Positions 10,250 through 19,146 of a DNA stretch of 64,000 nt are shown one piece after another. The DNA is from CAVYXZ01 sp963772595. GTDB lineage: Bacteria > Chloroflexota > Anaerolineae > Aggregatilineales > Phototrophicaceae. Every line of letters begins with the position of its first letter. Position 1 is the stretch's first letter. Position numbers and translations under genes: made by a program. The stretch lies in contig CAVYXZ010000011.1 of the NCBI GenBank assembly GCA_963772595.1, forward strand, positions 124,001 to 188,000, given 5' to 3'. The notes beneath the pieces are model-generated. The model worked only from the letters and a program-made list of their open reading frames with translations. It made no database searches and had not been told where the DNA came from.

Positions 10250-10707
10250 TATTCGTCCCTCGATAGTGCCCAGGCATCGGCCCAGCTTTCGGGAATAGGC
10301 AGATTGAGGGCGAAGATAAAGTTAATCAACTGGCCGTGATGATGCGATTCGTGTTCGACCAGGCGCAGATACTGGCTGAGCGGCGTGCTGCCGTCGTCAA
10401 AGCGATGCAGCGGATCGCGCTGGCGCAGCACCGCGAAGAGCGCCTCATCCGACTGTTGAAGATGCGCGCGTAATTGGTCCAGGTCCGGCTCATCCAGCGA
10501 GCAGGCCCAGCCCTGCCAGGACCCGGCGGCCATCCGGCGCGTAAAGCTCTCGGTCGTGCCCAACATGCACCAGAATTGATTGTACAGCGTGGCCGATTCG
10601 GGGAAGGGTAAACGCCGGGGCAGATCCTCCGGCGCGATGAGGTCAATCAGGTCATAGGTCCGCCCGCGCAGATCCTGCCAGTGGACGATCAGTTCATCTG
10701 CCAGCAC
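10249..10707 (-). CDS. DinB-family four-helix protein
   Basis: 152 residues. The HESHHHGQLINFI motif near residue 120 and an overall helical pattern match the DinB/YfiT metalloenzyme superfamily, where His residues bind a metal; many members are thiol transferases or of unknown function. First gene of a two-gene unit with the PhnB-like protein. Transcribed divergently from the oxidoreductase gene at 10966, with a 258-base spacer between them. Confidence 0.8.
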   Translation of the reverse strand: MLADELIVHWQDLRGRTYDLIDLIAPEDLPRRLPFPESATLYNQFWCMLGTTESFTRRMAAGSWQGWACSLDEPDLDQLRAHLQQSDEALFAVLRQRDPLHRFDDGSTPLSQYLRLVEHESHHHGQLINFIFALNLPIPESWADAWALSRDE

Positions 10708-10911
10708 AAGTTCACTCCTCTCGAAGGGATGCCGCCGCCGAGGGAGAGTTCGGCGGCAGCATTCGGGAAATTAGCGCGGACAGCGCCAGGTCTCGCCGCG
10801 ATCCGCCGACAGAACAAGGGTCCCAGACACCGAAAAAAGGTCGAGATTCCTGGTAAAATGATCTCAGACCTAACGGAACTCCTGTCTATAAAATAGAACA
10901 TATGTTTCGTT

Positions 10912-10942
10912 TTGTCAAGACATCATCGCACAGCGATAGTAT
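10912..10942 (+). promoter_or_regulatory. Weak promoter candidate for the oxidoreductase gene
   Basis: TTGTCA at 10912-10917 is followed 17 bases later by GATAGT and 19 bases later by TAGTAT; neither -10 option is strong. The surrounding spacer (10708-10965) is otherwise an AT-rich intergenic region containing CTATAAAATAG and no gene. Confidence 0.35.
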
Positions 10943-10965
10943 GGCACAAAAAAGGAGTTAGAAAA

Positions 10966-12100
10966 ATGTCACAGGAACCGCTGCGGCTGGCATTCGTCGG
11001 CACAGGCCGCCGACAGATTTATCTCTACGAGAAACTCGTCCGGGCCATGCCGGAGGTTGAAGCGGTTGGCCTGTGGGGCCGCAGCGAAGACTCCGCCCGG
11101 CGCATGGGTGAGCAGATGGGCCTGCCCTGGTACACCGACCTGAACAAACTCGTCCGCCAGACCGGCGCGCAGATCGGCATCGTCTCAGTAGCCTACAATG
11201 CCAACGGCGAAGTCGGGCTGATGGCGGTTGAGGCCGGGCTGCACGTGCTGCTAGAGACGCCCATCGCCCACAAACTCAGCGAGGCCGACGCCATCATCGA
11301 AGCGGCCCGGCAGCGGCAGGTCAAGGTCGAGATGGCCGAGCAGTTCCACCGCCGCCCGCAGGAAGCGCTCAAGCTCAAACTGCTGGAAAGCGGCCTCTTC
11401 GGCGAGGTCCACAGTTCCTTCAGCGACTTCGCCGGGCACGGCTATCACGGCATGAGCGTCATGCGCAGCTACCTGGGTTTTGACGCCCAACCGTTGCGTG
11501 TGAGCGGCATGGTCGGGCATTTTCCACTGACAGCGCATTATGCTTATGGCCGCGATGCCTACGACCCGCGCGACGAGACTCAGGAACACGCTATGGTCGA
11601 ATTTGCCGGTGGGCAGATCGGTATCTTTCACTGGACCAACGTCGCCTACGATTCGGCCCTGCGCTGGTGGCGCAGCAGCCGTTTCCTGGCCGAGCGCGGC
11701 ATGGGAATCAGCGACCGGCGTGGGCTTCGAGGTCGATGAGCAGCTCAGCCTGCTGGCTCCGGGTGGCGAAGCACCGCAGTTTATCCATGTCGAACGGCGC
11801 TATGAGCGAGTCGATGGCGGCGCTCTGGTGGCGGTCATCGCCCACACCGGTGACGCGAACATGCCGATTGTGCGCTGGGATAACCCCTTCGCCGCGCTGG
11901 CGCAGTGGCACGACGACGAGATCGGCGTGGCGGGCTGCATCAAGAGTCTGGTGGATGCCGTGCGCAGCGATACCCAGCCAAGCTATGGCCCGCTGCAAGG
12001 ACGGCTCGACCAGGAGTTGATTACCGCCCTGCGCCAATCCGCCACTGACGGGGGCCGCCCGGTCGAGCTTCCCCTGGACCCGGCCCAGCAAACGGCATAG
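10966..12100 (+). CDS. Gfo/Idh/MocA-family oxidoreductase (one-base frameshift)
   Basis: About 377 residues after frame correction. N-terminal Rossmann domain starts LRLAFVGTGRRQIYLYEKLV, and the second part has the ETPIAHK sequence that aligns with the EKP motif region (Thr in place of Lys) and the central HSSFSDFAGHGYHGMSVMR. Members oxidise or reduce sugars and cyclitols with NAD(P). ATG 10966 is preceded by a strong AAGGAG. The frame changes between 11700 and 11730: ERGMG is followed in the next frame by TGVGFEVDEQLSLLAP and a normal C-terminus. A single extra base explains this. The loss of the usual Lys in EKP may mean altered catalysis. Confidence 0.8.
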
Positions 12101-12157
12101 CTTCGCCGATAGGTCGCTGAAAGTAACGGACATAAGCTTCTAAGGGGGCGAGAGATT

Positions 12158-12511
12158 ATGCACTTCCTGGCCTATGGCATTTATCTATTCTACATCCTCT
12201 GGGGATTCGTGGCGCTGTTTGAAGCATGGAAGATTTTCCGTACTGGGGTTCACTCCTATCGTTACAGACAGTGGATCTTTTCACGCTCCGAAATAAGAAT
12301 GGAAACAGGCAAACACACTATTCCCAATGGTGTAGCATATCTTGCGACAGGGATTATTTTCCTGGTCGCCAGTTTTCACATGATCCTGGTGCAAGATGAC
12401 AATTGGTTTGGCTTCGGGCTTGCAACGGGGATCATTGCCATCATTTTACTTATCTCAGGTTATTTCCTATCCAGAATAATGTATAAATACACAGACACGC
12501 CCAATTGTTGA
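12158..12511 (+). CDS. Small three-helix membrane protein, unknown function
   Basis: 117 residues with hydrophobic segments near 5-24, 56-80 and 86-107, and a basic stretch (SYRYRQWIFSRSEIR) between the first and second. GGGGGCGAG lies upstream of ATG. I do not recognise the family. Its base composition is more AT-rich than neighbouring genes, which may indicate separate ancestry. Confidence 0.65.
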   Translation: MHFLAYGIYLFYILWGFVALFEAWKIFRTGVHSYRYRQWIFSRSEIRMETGKHTIPNGVAYLATGIIFLVASFHMILVQDDNWFGFGLATGIIAIILLISGYFLSRIMYKYTDTPNC

Positions 12512-12563
12512 TCCAACAAAGCTGTCAGGCGGTCTGTTTCTAACTGAACCCACATAGAAAGGC

Positions 12564-13613
12564 TTACGAAGTCCGCAGCGGCCCGAACCAGAACTGCAAT
12601 ACCGGCAGATCGCGCAGCAGGGCCTCAGTGAGCGGCTGCGCATCGTCTGGCACAGTGACTGGTGCGATGGCTTCGGCGTGCTCAAAATCGAGCGCCAGTT
12701 CAAAAGTGGCGGGCAGCCATTCGTGCATATCGTAGCCGCCCAGCCCGGACTCGATCATGACCGTGAGGTCTTCCAGGCCCTGGTAATGCACACTGCGCGC
12801 CTGATGCGTCGCCGGGTCCACGTCAAGCGAGACCAGCGTCAGCGGATTGGGATAGAGATCAGCCATTGTAACAGCTAAATCGTCCAGGTCTTGGTCGGTA
12901 ATCGGCTCATTGCGACCATGACGCTGCCAGTAGGCCAGCAGCCGCTGGCGCAGCAACGTCTGGAAATCCCGCTGGGCGTACATCGCAGCGAAATCGACCT
13001 GGGTATCGAAGACATCGCCATGCCGAGTGACCCTCACAAACTGGTCCAGCACCGCCGGGCTGAAGGTCGCCTGCAACTGCTCCAGATCCTCGCCGGTCAC
13101 GGCATTCTCGACACTGCCGGGGGTCATGCTCGCCGGAGTCTCGGTAACAAACCAGCCTGGCATCTGTTGTTTCAGGTCCAGGCTGATCCAGCCGTGCAGA
13201 TCCGCGCTGGCGGGTTCCAGGGAGTCCAGATCAAGGTACAGTACACCGTCAATCAGGCGCAGATCCACCGAATCCAGCGCCATTTCAGCAGGCAGTTCAG
13301 CCGCCAGACCCCCATAATCGACCGCCAGTGTCACCTCAGCCTGCACATCCGCCAATGCCAGATGCGGACGCCCGGAAGTCAGCGCCAGAGTGGTGATCCG
13401 CCCCTGCGCAGAAAACTCCGCGTTCGTACCCTCACCGAGGTTGAAGGCGAAGCGGTTCAGCGTGGCGGCGTGCATCTCCAGCAGCGACTGCTGGCCGTCA
13501 CGCAGCAGCGCGCAATCGACCGCGGCTAACTGGCCGCAGTAGGGGGTATCCTGTGCCGCCAGCGGCATCGCCAGCAGCAAGCAGAGTCCAATTCCCAGCA
13601 TCATCCGGCGCAT
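12564..13613 (-). CDS. Secreted protein of unknown function
   Basis: 349 residues beginning with a cleavable signal peptide (MRRMMLGIGLCLLLAMPLA, then AQD). ATG 13613 is chosen over the upstream in-frame codon because GAGGG precedes it and the signal peptide starts there. The mature part is beta-rich with repeated acidic stretches, including VDLRLIDGVLYLDLDSLEP and a C-terminal LALDFEHAEAIAPVTVPDDA. The alternating pattern resembles LolA/LppX-type lipoprotein folds, but I cannot assign it firmly. Single gene. Confidence 0.7.
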   Translation of the reverse strand: MRRMMLGIGLCLLLAMPLAAQDTPYCGQLAAVDCALLRDGQQSLLEMHAATLNRFAFNLGEGTNAEFSAQGRITTLALTSGRPHLALADVQAEVTLAVDYGGLAAELPAEMALDSVDLRLIDGVLYLDLDSLEPASADLHGWISLDLKQQMPGWFVTETPASMTPGSVENAVTGEDLEQLQATFSPAVLDQFVRVTRHGDVFDTQVDFAAMYAQRDFQTLLRQRLLAYWQRHGRNEPITDQDLDDLAVTMADLYPNPLTLVSLDVDPATHQARSVHYQGLEDLTVMIESGLGGYDMHEWLPATFELALDFEHAEAIAPVTVPDDAQPLTEALLRDLPVLQFWFGPLRTS

Positions 13614-13673
13614 GGTTCGTCCCTCGCCATCCTCAGCGGTCATCTGATACCATTATAGCTGAGAAGTGATCGT

Positions 13674-13706
13674 TATATCCATAATATTATAACCACAATG
13701 GATATA
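13674..13706. repeat. AT-rich inverted repeat
   Basis: TATATCCAT (13674-13682) and ATGGATATA (13698-13706) are perfect inverted copies around an AT-rich spacer. They lie between the secreted-protein gene and the globin remnant, and may be a regulatory site. The same GGATATAT core recurs at 27853-27890. Confidence 0.35.
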
Positions 13707-13732
13707 TAGCCCATCCAGCAAAGGCACTCCAC

Positions 13733-14047
13733 ATGACCGAACTCAGCGACGACCAGAAACGACTGGTCCAATCGAGCTTTCACGCTATGTTAGGGGTGCT
13801 GGTGGTGGGGCTGGATAATGTGAGCGCTCTATCCGGCGCGATTAGCTGACCGGGGCGGCAGCACCTGCGCTACGGGGTTCAACGCGCGCATTTTCGTCTG
13901 TTCGAAAACGCACTGCCCTACACGGTCGAGCAGGCGATGGGTAACGATTACACCGCTGAGATCGGGGCCGCCTGGCAGGCCGTCTACCGCGTCATCGAGG
14001 CGGCTCAACGGACAAGCTGGATCAACTGTGCGTGCGCCTTGCGGTAG
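13733..14047 (+). pseudogene. Remnant of a bacterial globin gene
   Basis: From ATG 13733 one frame reads MTELSDDQKRLVQSSFHAML, the helix A start of single-domain or flavohaemoglobin-type globins. It then jumps to VVGLDNVSALSGAIS, a TGA stop (13847), and PGRQHLRYGVQRAHFRLFENAL followed by a normal G/H-helix region ending AAWQAVYRVIEAAQ. The proximal-His region (QHLRYGV) is recognisable. The middle, containing the distal haem residues, is missing, and the frame carries an in-frame stop, so the gene is broken by an internal deletion plus a nonsense codon. Its 3' end overlaps the convergent HD-domain gene. Confidence 0.65.
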
Positions 14048-14448
14048 CGTTTCCCTAACAACTCGGCTTTGGCCGGGTCGTGCTTTGCCAAATCCTCCAG
14101 ACGGCCCAGATTGTCCTCTAGATCCGCGATCTTGACCGGGATCGCCAGCGGAGTCCCCTGCACGCGGTCGATAAACTGGGCGTAGGTCTCGTCCTCGCGC
14201 CGGGTCAGGGCCAGCACCGCCTCGACAATGGCCGGGTCGAAGCCCTCGCGCAGCAAGTCCTCGCCGGTCCAGGGCGTATCCTCGACCAGATCATGCAGCA
14301 GCGCCACCACTCGCGCCGTACCGTTCACCTTGAGCATGACGCGAATCAAATGCAGCAGGTAGGGCTGCCCCTGCTGGTCCACCTGAGTTTCATGGGCCTC
14401 CAGCGCAATGCCGAAGGCGCGTTCAAGCTGTTGGTCGATTAAGTTCAT
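14005..14448 (-). CDS. Small HD-domain phosphohydrolase
   Basis: 147 residues. Shows the order typical of RelA/SpoT-type hydrolase domains: AHETQVDQQGQPYLLHLIRVM, then VVALLHDLVEDTPWT with the HD pair, then VKIADLEDNL. There is no synthetase domain, so it would be a stand-alone hydrolase acting on (p)ppGpp or another nucleotide; the usual HxGQ is altered to HETQ. It sits ten bases after the DUF433 protein gene on the same strand and probably shares its transcript. Confidence 0.8.
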   Translation of the reverse strand: MNLIDQQLERAFGIALEAHETQVDQQGQPYLLHLIRVMLKVNGTARVVALLHDLVEDTPWTGEDLLREGFDPAIVEAVLALTRREDETYAQFIDRVQGTPLAIPVKIADLEDNLGRLEDLAKHDPAKAELLGKRYRKAHAQLIQLVR

Positions 14449-14457
14449 TTGGTGTTC

Positions 14458-14862
14458 TCAAGTCTGAGGGGAGTTAAGTATTAGACAGCGCATTTTTTCG
14501 TTGAACGCCACCGCTTTGGGATCATTGGCTTCATGGACCTGCCGCCGCGCTTCGGCCTCGGCCTCGATTTGCTGGATATAAGCGTCGATGTCATCTCGAT
14601 GCGCCAGATAATAGGCGATGACGGCGTATACATCAGCCAGCGAGACGGTTGGAAACGCTGCCTGGATCGTTTCAGGCGCGTCACCGGCTAAATGGCGCTG
14701 CACGACCGTCAGCAGCGTGACACGGCTCGCCCCAATGCGGATGACGCCATATTCATCGGTCCGCAATGGTACATCAACTGTAGTAGGTGCATCAATCATA
14801 GATAATCTCGTACTTTCCCGATTTCCAGAACTGTATTTACTGCGTTGAGAGTCATTCGACAT
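14458..14862 (-). CDS. DUF433 (antitoxin-like HTH) protein
   Basis: 134 residues from ATG 14862, which overlaps the end of the upstream small gene by 11 bases; an alternative start is ATG 14799 (MIDAPTTVDVPL). The DUF433 core is visible in GVIRIGASRVTLLTVVQRHL and TVSLADVYAVIAYYLAH, the helix-turn-helix of these VapB45-like antitoxins. The C-terminus has an extra acidic helix. DUF433 genes are usually followed by a DUF5615 PIN-like toxin; here an HD-domain gene follows instead. Confidence 0.75.
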   Translation of the reverse strand: MSNDSQRSKYSSGNRESTRLSMIDAPTTVDVPLRTDEYGVIRIGASRVTLLTVVQRHLAGDAPETIQAAFPTVSLADVYAVIAYYLAHRDDIDAYIQQIEAEAEARRQVHEANDPKAVAFNEKMRCLILNSPQT

Positions 14863-15067
14863 TCATCGCCCATTCGAGTTCATCCAGGTCTGGCTGAACC
14901 TCGCGCAGATAGTCAAAGACCTGCGCAATCGCATTGATGTCGAGTCCAGGCGAGTGCTGCTCGCGTTCCTTCTGCTCGATATGTTCCCGAAGCTGGCGCA
15001 TTTCGTCTGGGGTGAGGCCGTCCACCGCTTTCATCATATCTTGAAGGGTCATACCGACTCCTTTCAT
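14852..15067 (-). CDS. Small helical protein upstream of DUF433 gene
   Basis: 71 residues, start either ATG 15067 (MKGVGM) or the next ATG at 15052. The MTLQDMMKAVDGLTPDEMRQLREHIEQKE segment is a predicted helical pair of the kind found in small addiction-type or unknown proteins from Chloroflexota and cyanobacteria. It overlaps the DUF433 gene by 11 bases, implying coupled translation and a functional unit. No enzymatic motif is seen. Confidence 0.65.
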   Translation of the reverse strand: MKGVGMTLQDMMKAVDGLTPDEMRQLREHIEQKEREQHSPGLDINAIAQVFDYLREVQPDLDELEWAMNVE

Positions 15068-15194
15068 TCACAGAGCTATTGTATGCGCGAAGCATCGCCA
15101 GCAGCAAGATCCTTGCCACACTGCCGACGAATGAATTCGACGGCAAGGTCCCAAGTCCTTCCAGGACTCAAAGACACTGCGCCCGCAAGCTCAG

Positions 15195-15351
15195 CCTTTC
15201 CCTGCGATTCTCTACGTTCTCCGCGCCTCTGCGTCAAATCGTTGGTCCTTGACCTTTCTTCGCGTCTTTGCGCCTTTGCGTTAAATCTTTTGATCTTGCC
15301 TTTCCCTGCGTCCTTGGCACTCTTTGCGCCTTCGCATTGAATCCCTTGACC
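15195..15351. repeat. Degenerate tandem repeat, three units of about 46-58 bp
   Basis: Three units each begin CCTTTC (15195, 15253, 15299) and contain variants of TGCGTC/TTTGCGCCTTTGCGTTAAAT. This is the widespread intergenic repeat whose complement appears to encode NAKAQRRKDAKK-like peptides. It occupies the 424-base gene-free spacer 15068-15491. The remainder of that spacer shows nothing I can name. Confidence 0.7.
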
Positions 15352-15491
15352 TTATCGTAATAATATTCGTAATAATTCCTGTTATCTCCTGTTTTACAGG
15401 AACCCTGCCAGCCCTCCTTGCGACCTTTCCCCTGCCTGCACCGTATACTAGAAGACAGGATTTGCACCCTCAATGGTGTAAAATAGGGGCA

Positions 15492-16712
15492 ATGATGGAG
15501 ACTAAGAAACCAATGCGTATTATCGTACACACGGGCAAAGGCGGGGTCGGCAAGACCAGTATCTCCGCTGCAACCGCCCTGCGCTGCGCCGAGATGGGCC
15601 TGAAGACGATTGTCATCAGCACCGATACGGCCCACAGCCTGGCCGATTCGCTGGATACCGAGATTGGCCCGGAGCCGGTCCAGATCCGCGAGAACCTCTG
15701 GGCACAGGAAGTGGATGCCCGCTATTCGATGGACAAATACTGGGGCCTGTTCCAGAAGTACATGATCGCCCTCTTCAGCCGCCAGGGCGTGGAGGACATC
15801 GTCGCCGAAGAAGTGACCATCCTGCCCGGCCTGGAAGAAGGCGCACATCTGCTGTGGATCAACCGCTACTACAATCAGAATGAGTTCGACGTGCTGATCG
15901 TGGACGCCGCTCCGACCGCCGAGACACTGCGCCTGCTCAGCCTGCCAGATGTCACGCGCTGGTGGTTCGAGCGTATTCTGACGCTGACACGCGGCGCGGC
16001 CAAGATCCTGCGGCCTATCGGCAAGCTGATGAAGAACAGCGACCGTATCCCCGATGAAGCCGCCTGGGCGCAGGTGCAGGAACTCTTCGACACGCTCGAC
16101 AAAGTGCGCGATCTGCTGGCCGACCCCGAAGTCGCCAGTATGCGGCTGGTGGTCAACCCGGAGAAGATGGTCATCAAGGAGACGCAGCGCACCTACACCT
16201 ACCTGAACCTCTACGGCTACGCCACCGACGCCATTCTGTGCAACCGCATCATCCCGGACGAGGTGACGGACCCCTACTTCGATATGGCGAAGGACCGCCA
16301 GAAGGAGAATCTGGAGCTGATCCACGAAGCCTTCGGCGAAATGCCCATGCTGCGCGCGCCGCTCTTCGGTCAGGAAGTGACCGGCCTGGATTCGCTGCGC
16401 CAGTTGGGCGACGCGCTCTACGGCGATAAGAACCCGGCGGACAAGATGTTCGACGGCAAGACGCACCACATCGAAACCGACGAAGCGGGCAACTATACCC
16501 TGGTCGTCCCGCTGCCTTTTGCCAACAAAGAGGACATGGACCTCTACCGCTCGCGCGATGAGATCACCCTGCGGGTCGGGCCTTACCGCCGCAACATCGT
16601 GCTACCGTATGCCCTATGGGACCTTGAGATCGCTGATGCTCGATTTGACGAATCCAAACTCCGTATCCGTTTCGAGAAGGCCAGCACCACCACCACCGAA
16701 CGGGCGCGTTAA
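15492..16712 (+). CDS. ArsA/Get3-family ATPase with C-terminal HSP20-like domain
   Basis: 406 residues. Deviant Walker A motif HTGKGGVGKTSISAATALR near the N-terminus, switch sequences STDTAHSLADSL and LIVDAAPTAETLRLL, and NRIIPDEVTD match the ArsA/Get3 group of cytosolic ATPases. The last ~75 residues (NYTLVVPLPFANKEDMDL then ITLRVGPYRRNIVLP) match the ArsA_HSP20 domain known from bacterial homologues. Those homologues are not linked to arsenite pumps, and no arsB or arsR is nearby. The start is one of two tandem ATGs (15492/15495) after GGGG. A UbiB-type kinase gene follows 14 bases later, suggesting a membrane or lipid-related role. Confidence 0.85.
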   Translation: MMETKKPMRIIVHTGKGGVGKTSISAATALRCAEMGLKTIVISTDTAHSLADSLDTEIGPEPVQIRENLWAQEVDARYSMDKYWGLFQKYMIALFSRQGVEDIVAEEVTILPGLEEGAHLLWINRYYNQNEFDVLIVDAAPTAETLRLLSLPDVTRWWFERILTLTRGAAKILRPIGKLMKNSDRIPDEAAWAQVQELFDTLDKVRDLLADPEVASMRLVVNPEKMVIKETQRTYTYLNLYGYATDAILCNRIIPDEVTDPYFDMAKDRQKENLELIHEAFGEMPMLRAPLFGQEVTGLDSLRQLGDALYGDKNPADKMFDGKTHHIETDEAGNYTLVVPLPFANKEDMDLYRSRDEITLRVGPYRRNIVLPYALWDLEIADARFDESKLRIRFEKASTTTTERAR

Positions 16713-16726
16713 GCTTCCTTCGCCCA

Positions 16727-18511
16727 ATGGCCGGGCCGACTCGTTTTCAGGCCGCTCAGCCTGCTATCGCGCCGCCGCCCGCCATTGAGGAACCGGTCCA
16801 TCGCCCGCGTTCGCTGGCGATGCAGTGGCGCTATGCAGGCTCGCTGGTCTGGGCGCTGGGGCTGATGATGCGGCTGCTCTTCTGGCATTATCTGCTGGAG
16901 AGTACGCTGGGCTGGCACCGTTTTGTCGAACGCGGCAACCTCCGGCGCTGGCGCAGCTATGCACGCGGTTTCCGCCGTTTCGCCATCTCGATGGGCGGCG
17001 TGATGATTAAGCTGGGGCAGTTCATCTCCACGCGCGTAGACGTGCTGCCGCCCGAAGTCACGGACGAGCTGTCCGGTTTGCAGGACGAAGTGCCCAGCGT
17101 GCCCTTCGAACAGATTCGCCGCGTGATCGAGGCGGAACTGGGGCCGATTGACGCGCGCTTCGCCTGGTTCGACGAGACTCCCGTCGCGGCGGCCTCGCTG
17201 GGACAGGTGCATCGCGCTCAACTGCTCAACGGCGACCGGGTGGTGGTCAAGGTGCAGCGCCCCGGCATCGACCGCATCGTCTACACGGATCTGGCCGCCC
17301 TGCGTGTGGTGGCGCGTATCGCCATGCGCTTCCCCTTCGTGCGCCGCCGGGCGGATACAGTCGCGCTGATCGAGGAATTTGGCCGGGTGCTGCTGGAAGA
17401 ACTCTCCTACCGCCACGAGGCCTACAATGCCGCGCGCTTTCACGCCATGTTCGAGAACAACATGGGCGTCTACGTGCCCGTCGTCTATGCCGAACATTCC
17501 AGCGACCGCGTCCTGACGATGGAAGACGTCACCAGCATCAAGATCAACGATTACGCGGCGATGGAAGCCGCCGGGATCAAGCGCAAGGCGGTGGCGGACC
17601 GGCTGGTCGATACCTATTTCCATCAGGTGTTCAGCGAACGCTATTTCCACGCCGACCCCCACCCCGGCAACCTCTTTGTCTATCCGCTGGGCGAGGAGCA
17701 GGACAGCTATGGGCCGGAGGGACGGCCTTTCTACCTGATCTTCGTCGATTTCGGCATGACCGGCAGCCTGACCGAGAAGATCACCGATGGCATGATGGAC
17801 ACGGTCAGCGCCATCCTCACCCGCGACGCGCGCAAGCTGGTGCGCAGCTACGCTGACCTGGGCTTCATCCTCCCTGAAGCCGACCTGGAGCGCATCGAAG
17901 AAGCGGCAGCGATGGCCTTTAACCAGGTCTGGGGCATGAGCATGGCCGACATGCGCGACATGGATTACCGCGAGATGCAGGCGATCGGCACCGAGTTCAA
18001 CGAACTGCTCTACGACATGCCTTTCTACGTGCCGCAGGATTTCATCTACCTGGGCCGGACGCTGGGCATCCTCAGCGGCATGAGTACAGCGCTGGAGCCG
18101 AGCTATAATCCCTGGCAGGAACTGCAATATCACTGGACCCATATGGTCGGCGATCAGTTCGGGGCGGATGGCGGCAGCCTGAGCACGCTGGTCCGCAATC
18201 AGGGCGCACAGGCGCTCATGCAGCTTGGACAGGCTTTCGTCCGGCGCACGATGAACCCGATGGCCGAGGTGGTCGAACGGCTGGAACGCGGCGAGCTGCG
18301 CGTCACGGTCGAACAGTCAGCGAAGTTACAGCGCCAGTTCGCCCGCATCGAGGTCCAGGAACGCCGCACGACGCGCGCGATCCTCTCCGGCAGTCTGTTC
18401 ATCTCGGCGACGATGCTCTACACCAGCGGCGACATCGCCCTGGCGGGCATCGCCTACAGCTTTGCCGCCCTATGGTTCATCGCCATCTTCACCAACGGCG
18501 AATCGCACTAA
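16727..18511 (+). CDS. ABC1/UbiB-family atypical kinase
   Basis: 594 residues. Contains the family KxGQ motif (MIKLGQFISTRVDVLP), the Ala-rich loop (VAAASLGQVHRAQL), the catalytic Lys (VVVKVQRPG), HADPHPGNLF and metal-binding VDFGMTG. Two hydrophobic segments at the C-terminus (ILSGSLFISATMLYT and IAYSFAALWFIAIF) anchor it to the membrane. UbiB/ABC1 proteins are ATPases affecting quinone or isoprenoid lipid metabolism. It lies between the ArsA-like ATPase and a small membrane protein in a tight three-gene operon. The start has no strong ribosome binding site, so it may be coupled to the upstream gene. Confidence 0.9.
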   Translation: MAGPTRFQAAQPAIAPPPAIEEPVHRPRSLAMQWRYAGSLVWALGLMMRLLFWHYLLESTLGWHRFVERGNLRRWRSYARGFRRFAISMGGVMIKLGQFISTRVDVLPPEVTDELSGLQDEVPSVPFEQIRRVIEAELGPIDARFAWFDETPVAAASLGQVHRAQLLNGDRVVVKVQRPGIDRIVYTDLAALRVVARIAMRFPFVRRRADTVALIEEFGRVLLEELSYRHEAYNAARFHAMFENNMGVYVPVVYAEHSSDRVLTMEDVTSIKINDYAAMEAAGIKRKAVADRLVDTYFHQVFSERYFHADPHPGNLFVYPLGEEQDSYGPEGRPFYLIFVDFGMTGSLTEKITDGMMDTVSAILTRDARKLVRSYADLGFILPEADLERIEEAAAMAFNQVWGMSMADMRDMDYREMQAIGTEFNELLYDMPFYVPQDFIYLGRTLGILSGMSTALEPSYNPWQELQYHWTHMVGDQFGADGGSLSTLVRNQGAQALMQLGQAFVRRTMNPMAEVVERLERGELRVTVEQSAKLQRQFARIEVQERRTTRAILSGSLFISATMLYTSGDIALAGIAYSFAALWFIAIFTNGESH

Positions 18512-18520
18512 GGAGGTCCC

Positions 18521-19146
18521 ATGAGCATCCGGCTTGACGAGGCCTTCCGCTGGTCACGGCGCTGGCTGCTCATTTGCACGGCGGTGTTTGGCATGTGCCT
18601 GGTGGCATCCCAGGTAGCGATGGATCGCAGCCTGGTCTGGTATGAGTCGGTCACCAATCTGGCAAAACTGTCTTGCTCGCCACACCGCTGCTGGCCCTGC
18701 TCAGCCTGACAAGTTACGGCCTGCGCCGCCTGAAGCCATCGAACAGACAGGTCGCCGGGCTGCTGCGCTGGTTGGCCTGGGGCACGCTTGGCGCTGCCGG
18801 GCTGTTCGCGCTGTGTGCCTTGTTGGCACAGCCGGACTTTGGCGGCCAATACCAGATTTACGAGCGCGTGACCCTGCTGGCGCAGATCGTGTTCTTAGCG
18901 GCACTGCCGCTTCTGGGAATCGTCGTGTTCAGCGGGACCGCCCTCGCCCTGCGCCGGCGCAAAAAGCAGCCGAGCATGGCGGAACATCCCATGTCCCGCA
19001 TCATGCAGCGCCTCGCCCCAGAGGAACGTGATTACTTGCAGCAGCAGTTGGACCAGCGCTACGTCGGCCTGGGCAGCGATGGCGAACTGCGCTCGCTGGA
19101 TGACCTGCTCGATGAGCAGGACCTCAATCAGGAGGATACGCAGTGA
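18521..19146 (+). CDS. Membrane protein of unknown function (one-base frameshift)
   Basis: About 208 residues after frame repair. A near-perfect AAGGAGGTCCC precedes ATG 18521. The first frame gives one membrane segment (WLLICTAVFGMCLVASQV) and the second gives TVLLATPLLALLSLTSYG plus two more helices, then a hydrophilic tail (PEERDYLQQQLDQRYVGLG). The frames join near 18665 at a run of A residues (GGCAAAACTG). A lost A is the simplest cause, making this one of the few deletions in the window. Ten bases after the UbiB gene, so it is the third gene of that operon. The 3' end overlaps the convergent decayed gene by 23 bases. Confidence 0.7.

Noticed and set aside
15195..15351. CRISPR array
   Set aside because: Only three degenerate units of unequal length, without uniform repeats or unique spacers.
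15234..16469. 411-residue minus-strand frame through the tandem repeat
   Set aside because: It runs antisense to the ArsA gene and only exists because the repeat lacks stops on that strand.
16709..18142. 477-residue open frame on the minus strand
   Set aside because: Antisense to the UbiB-family gene; it has no recognisable domain.
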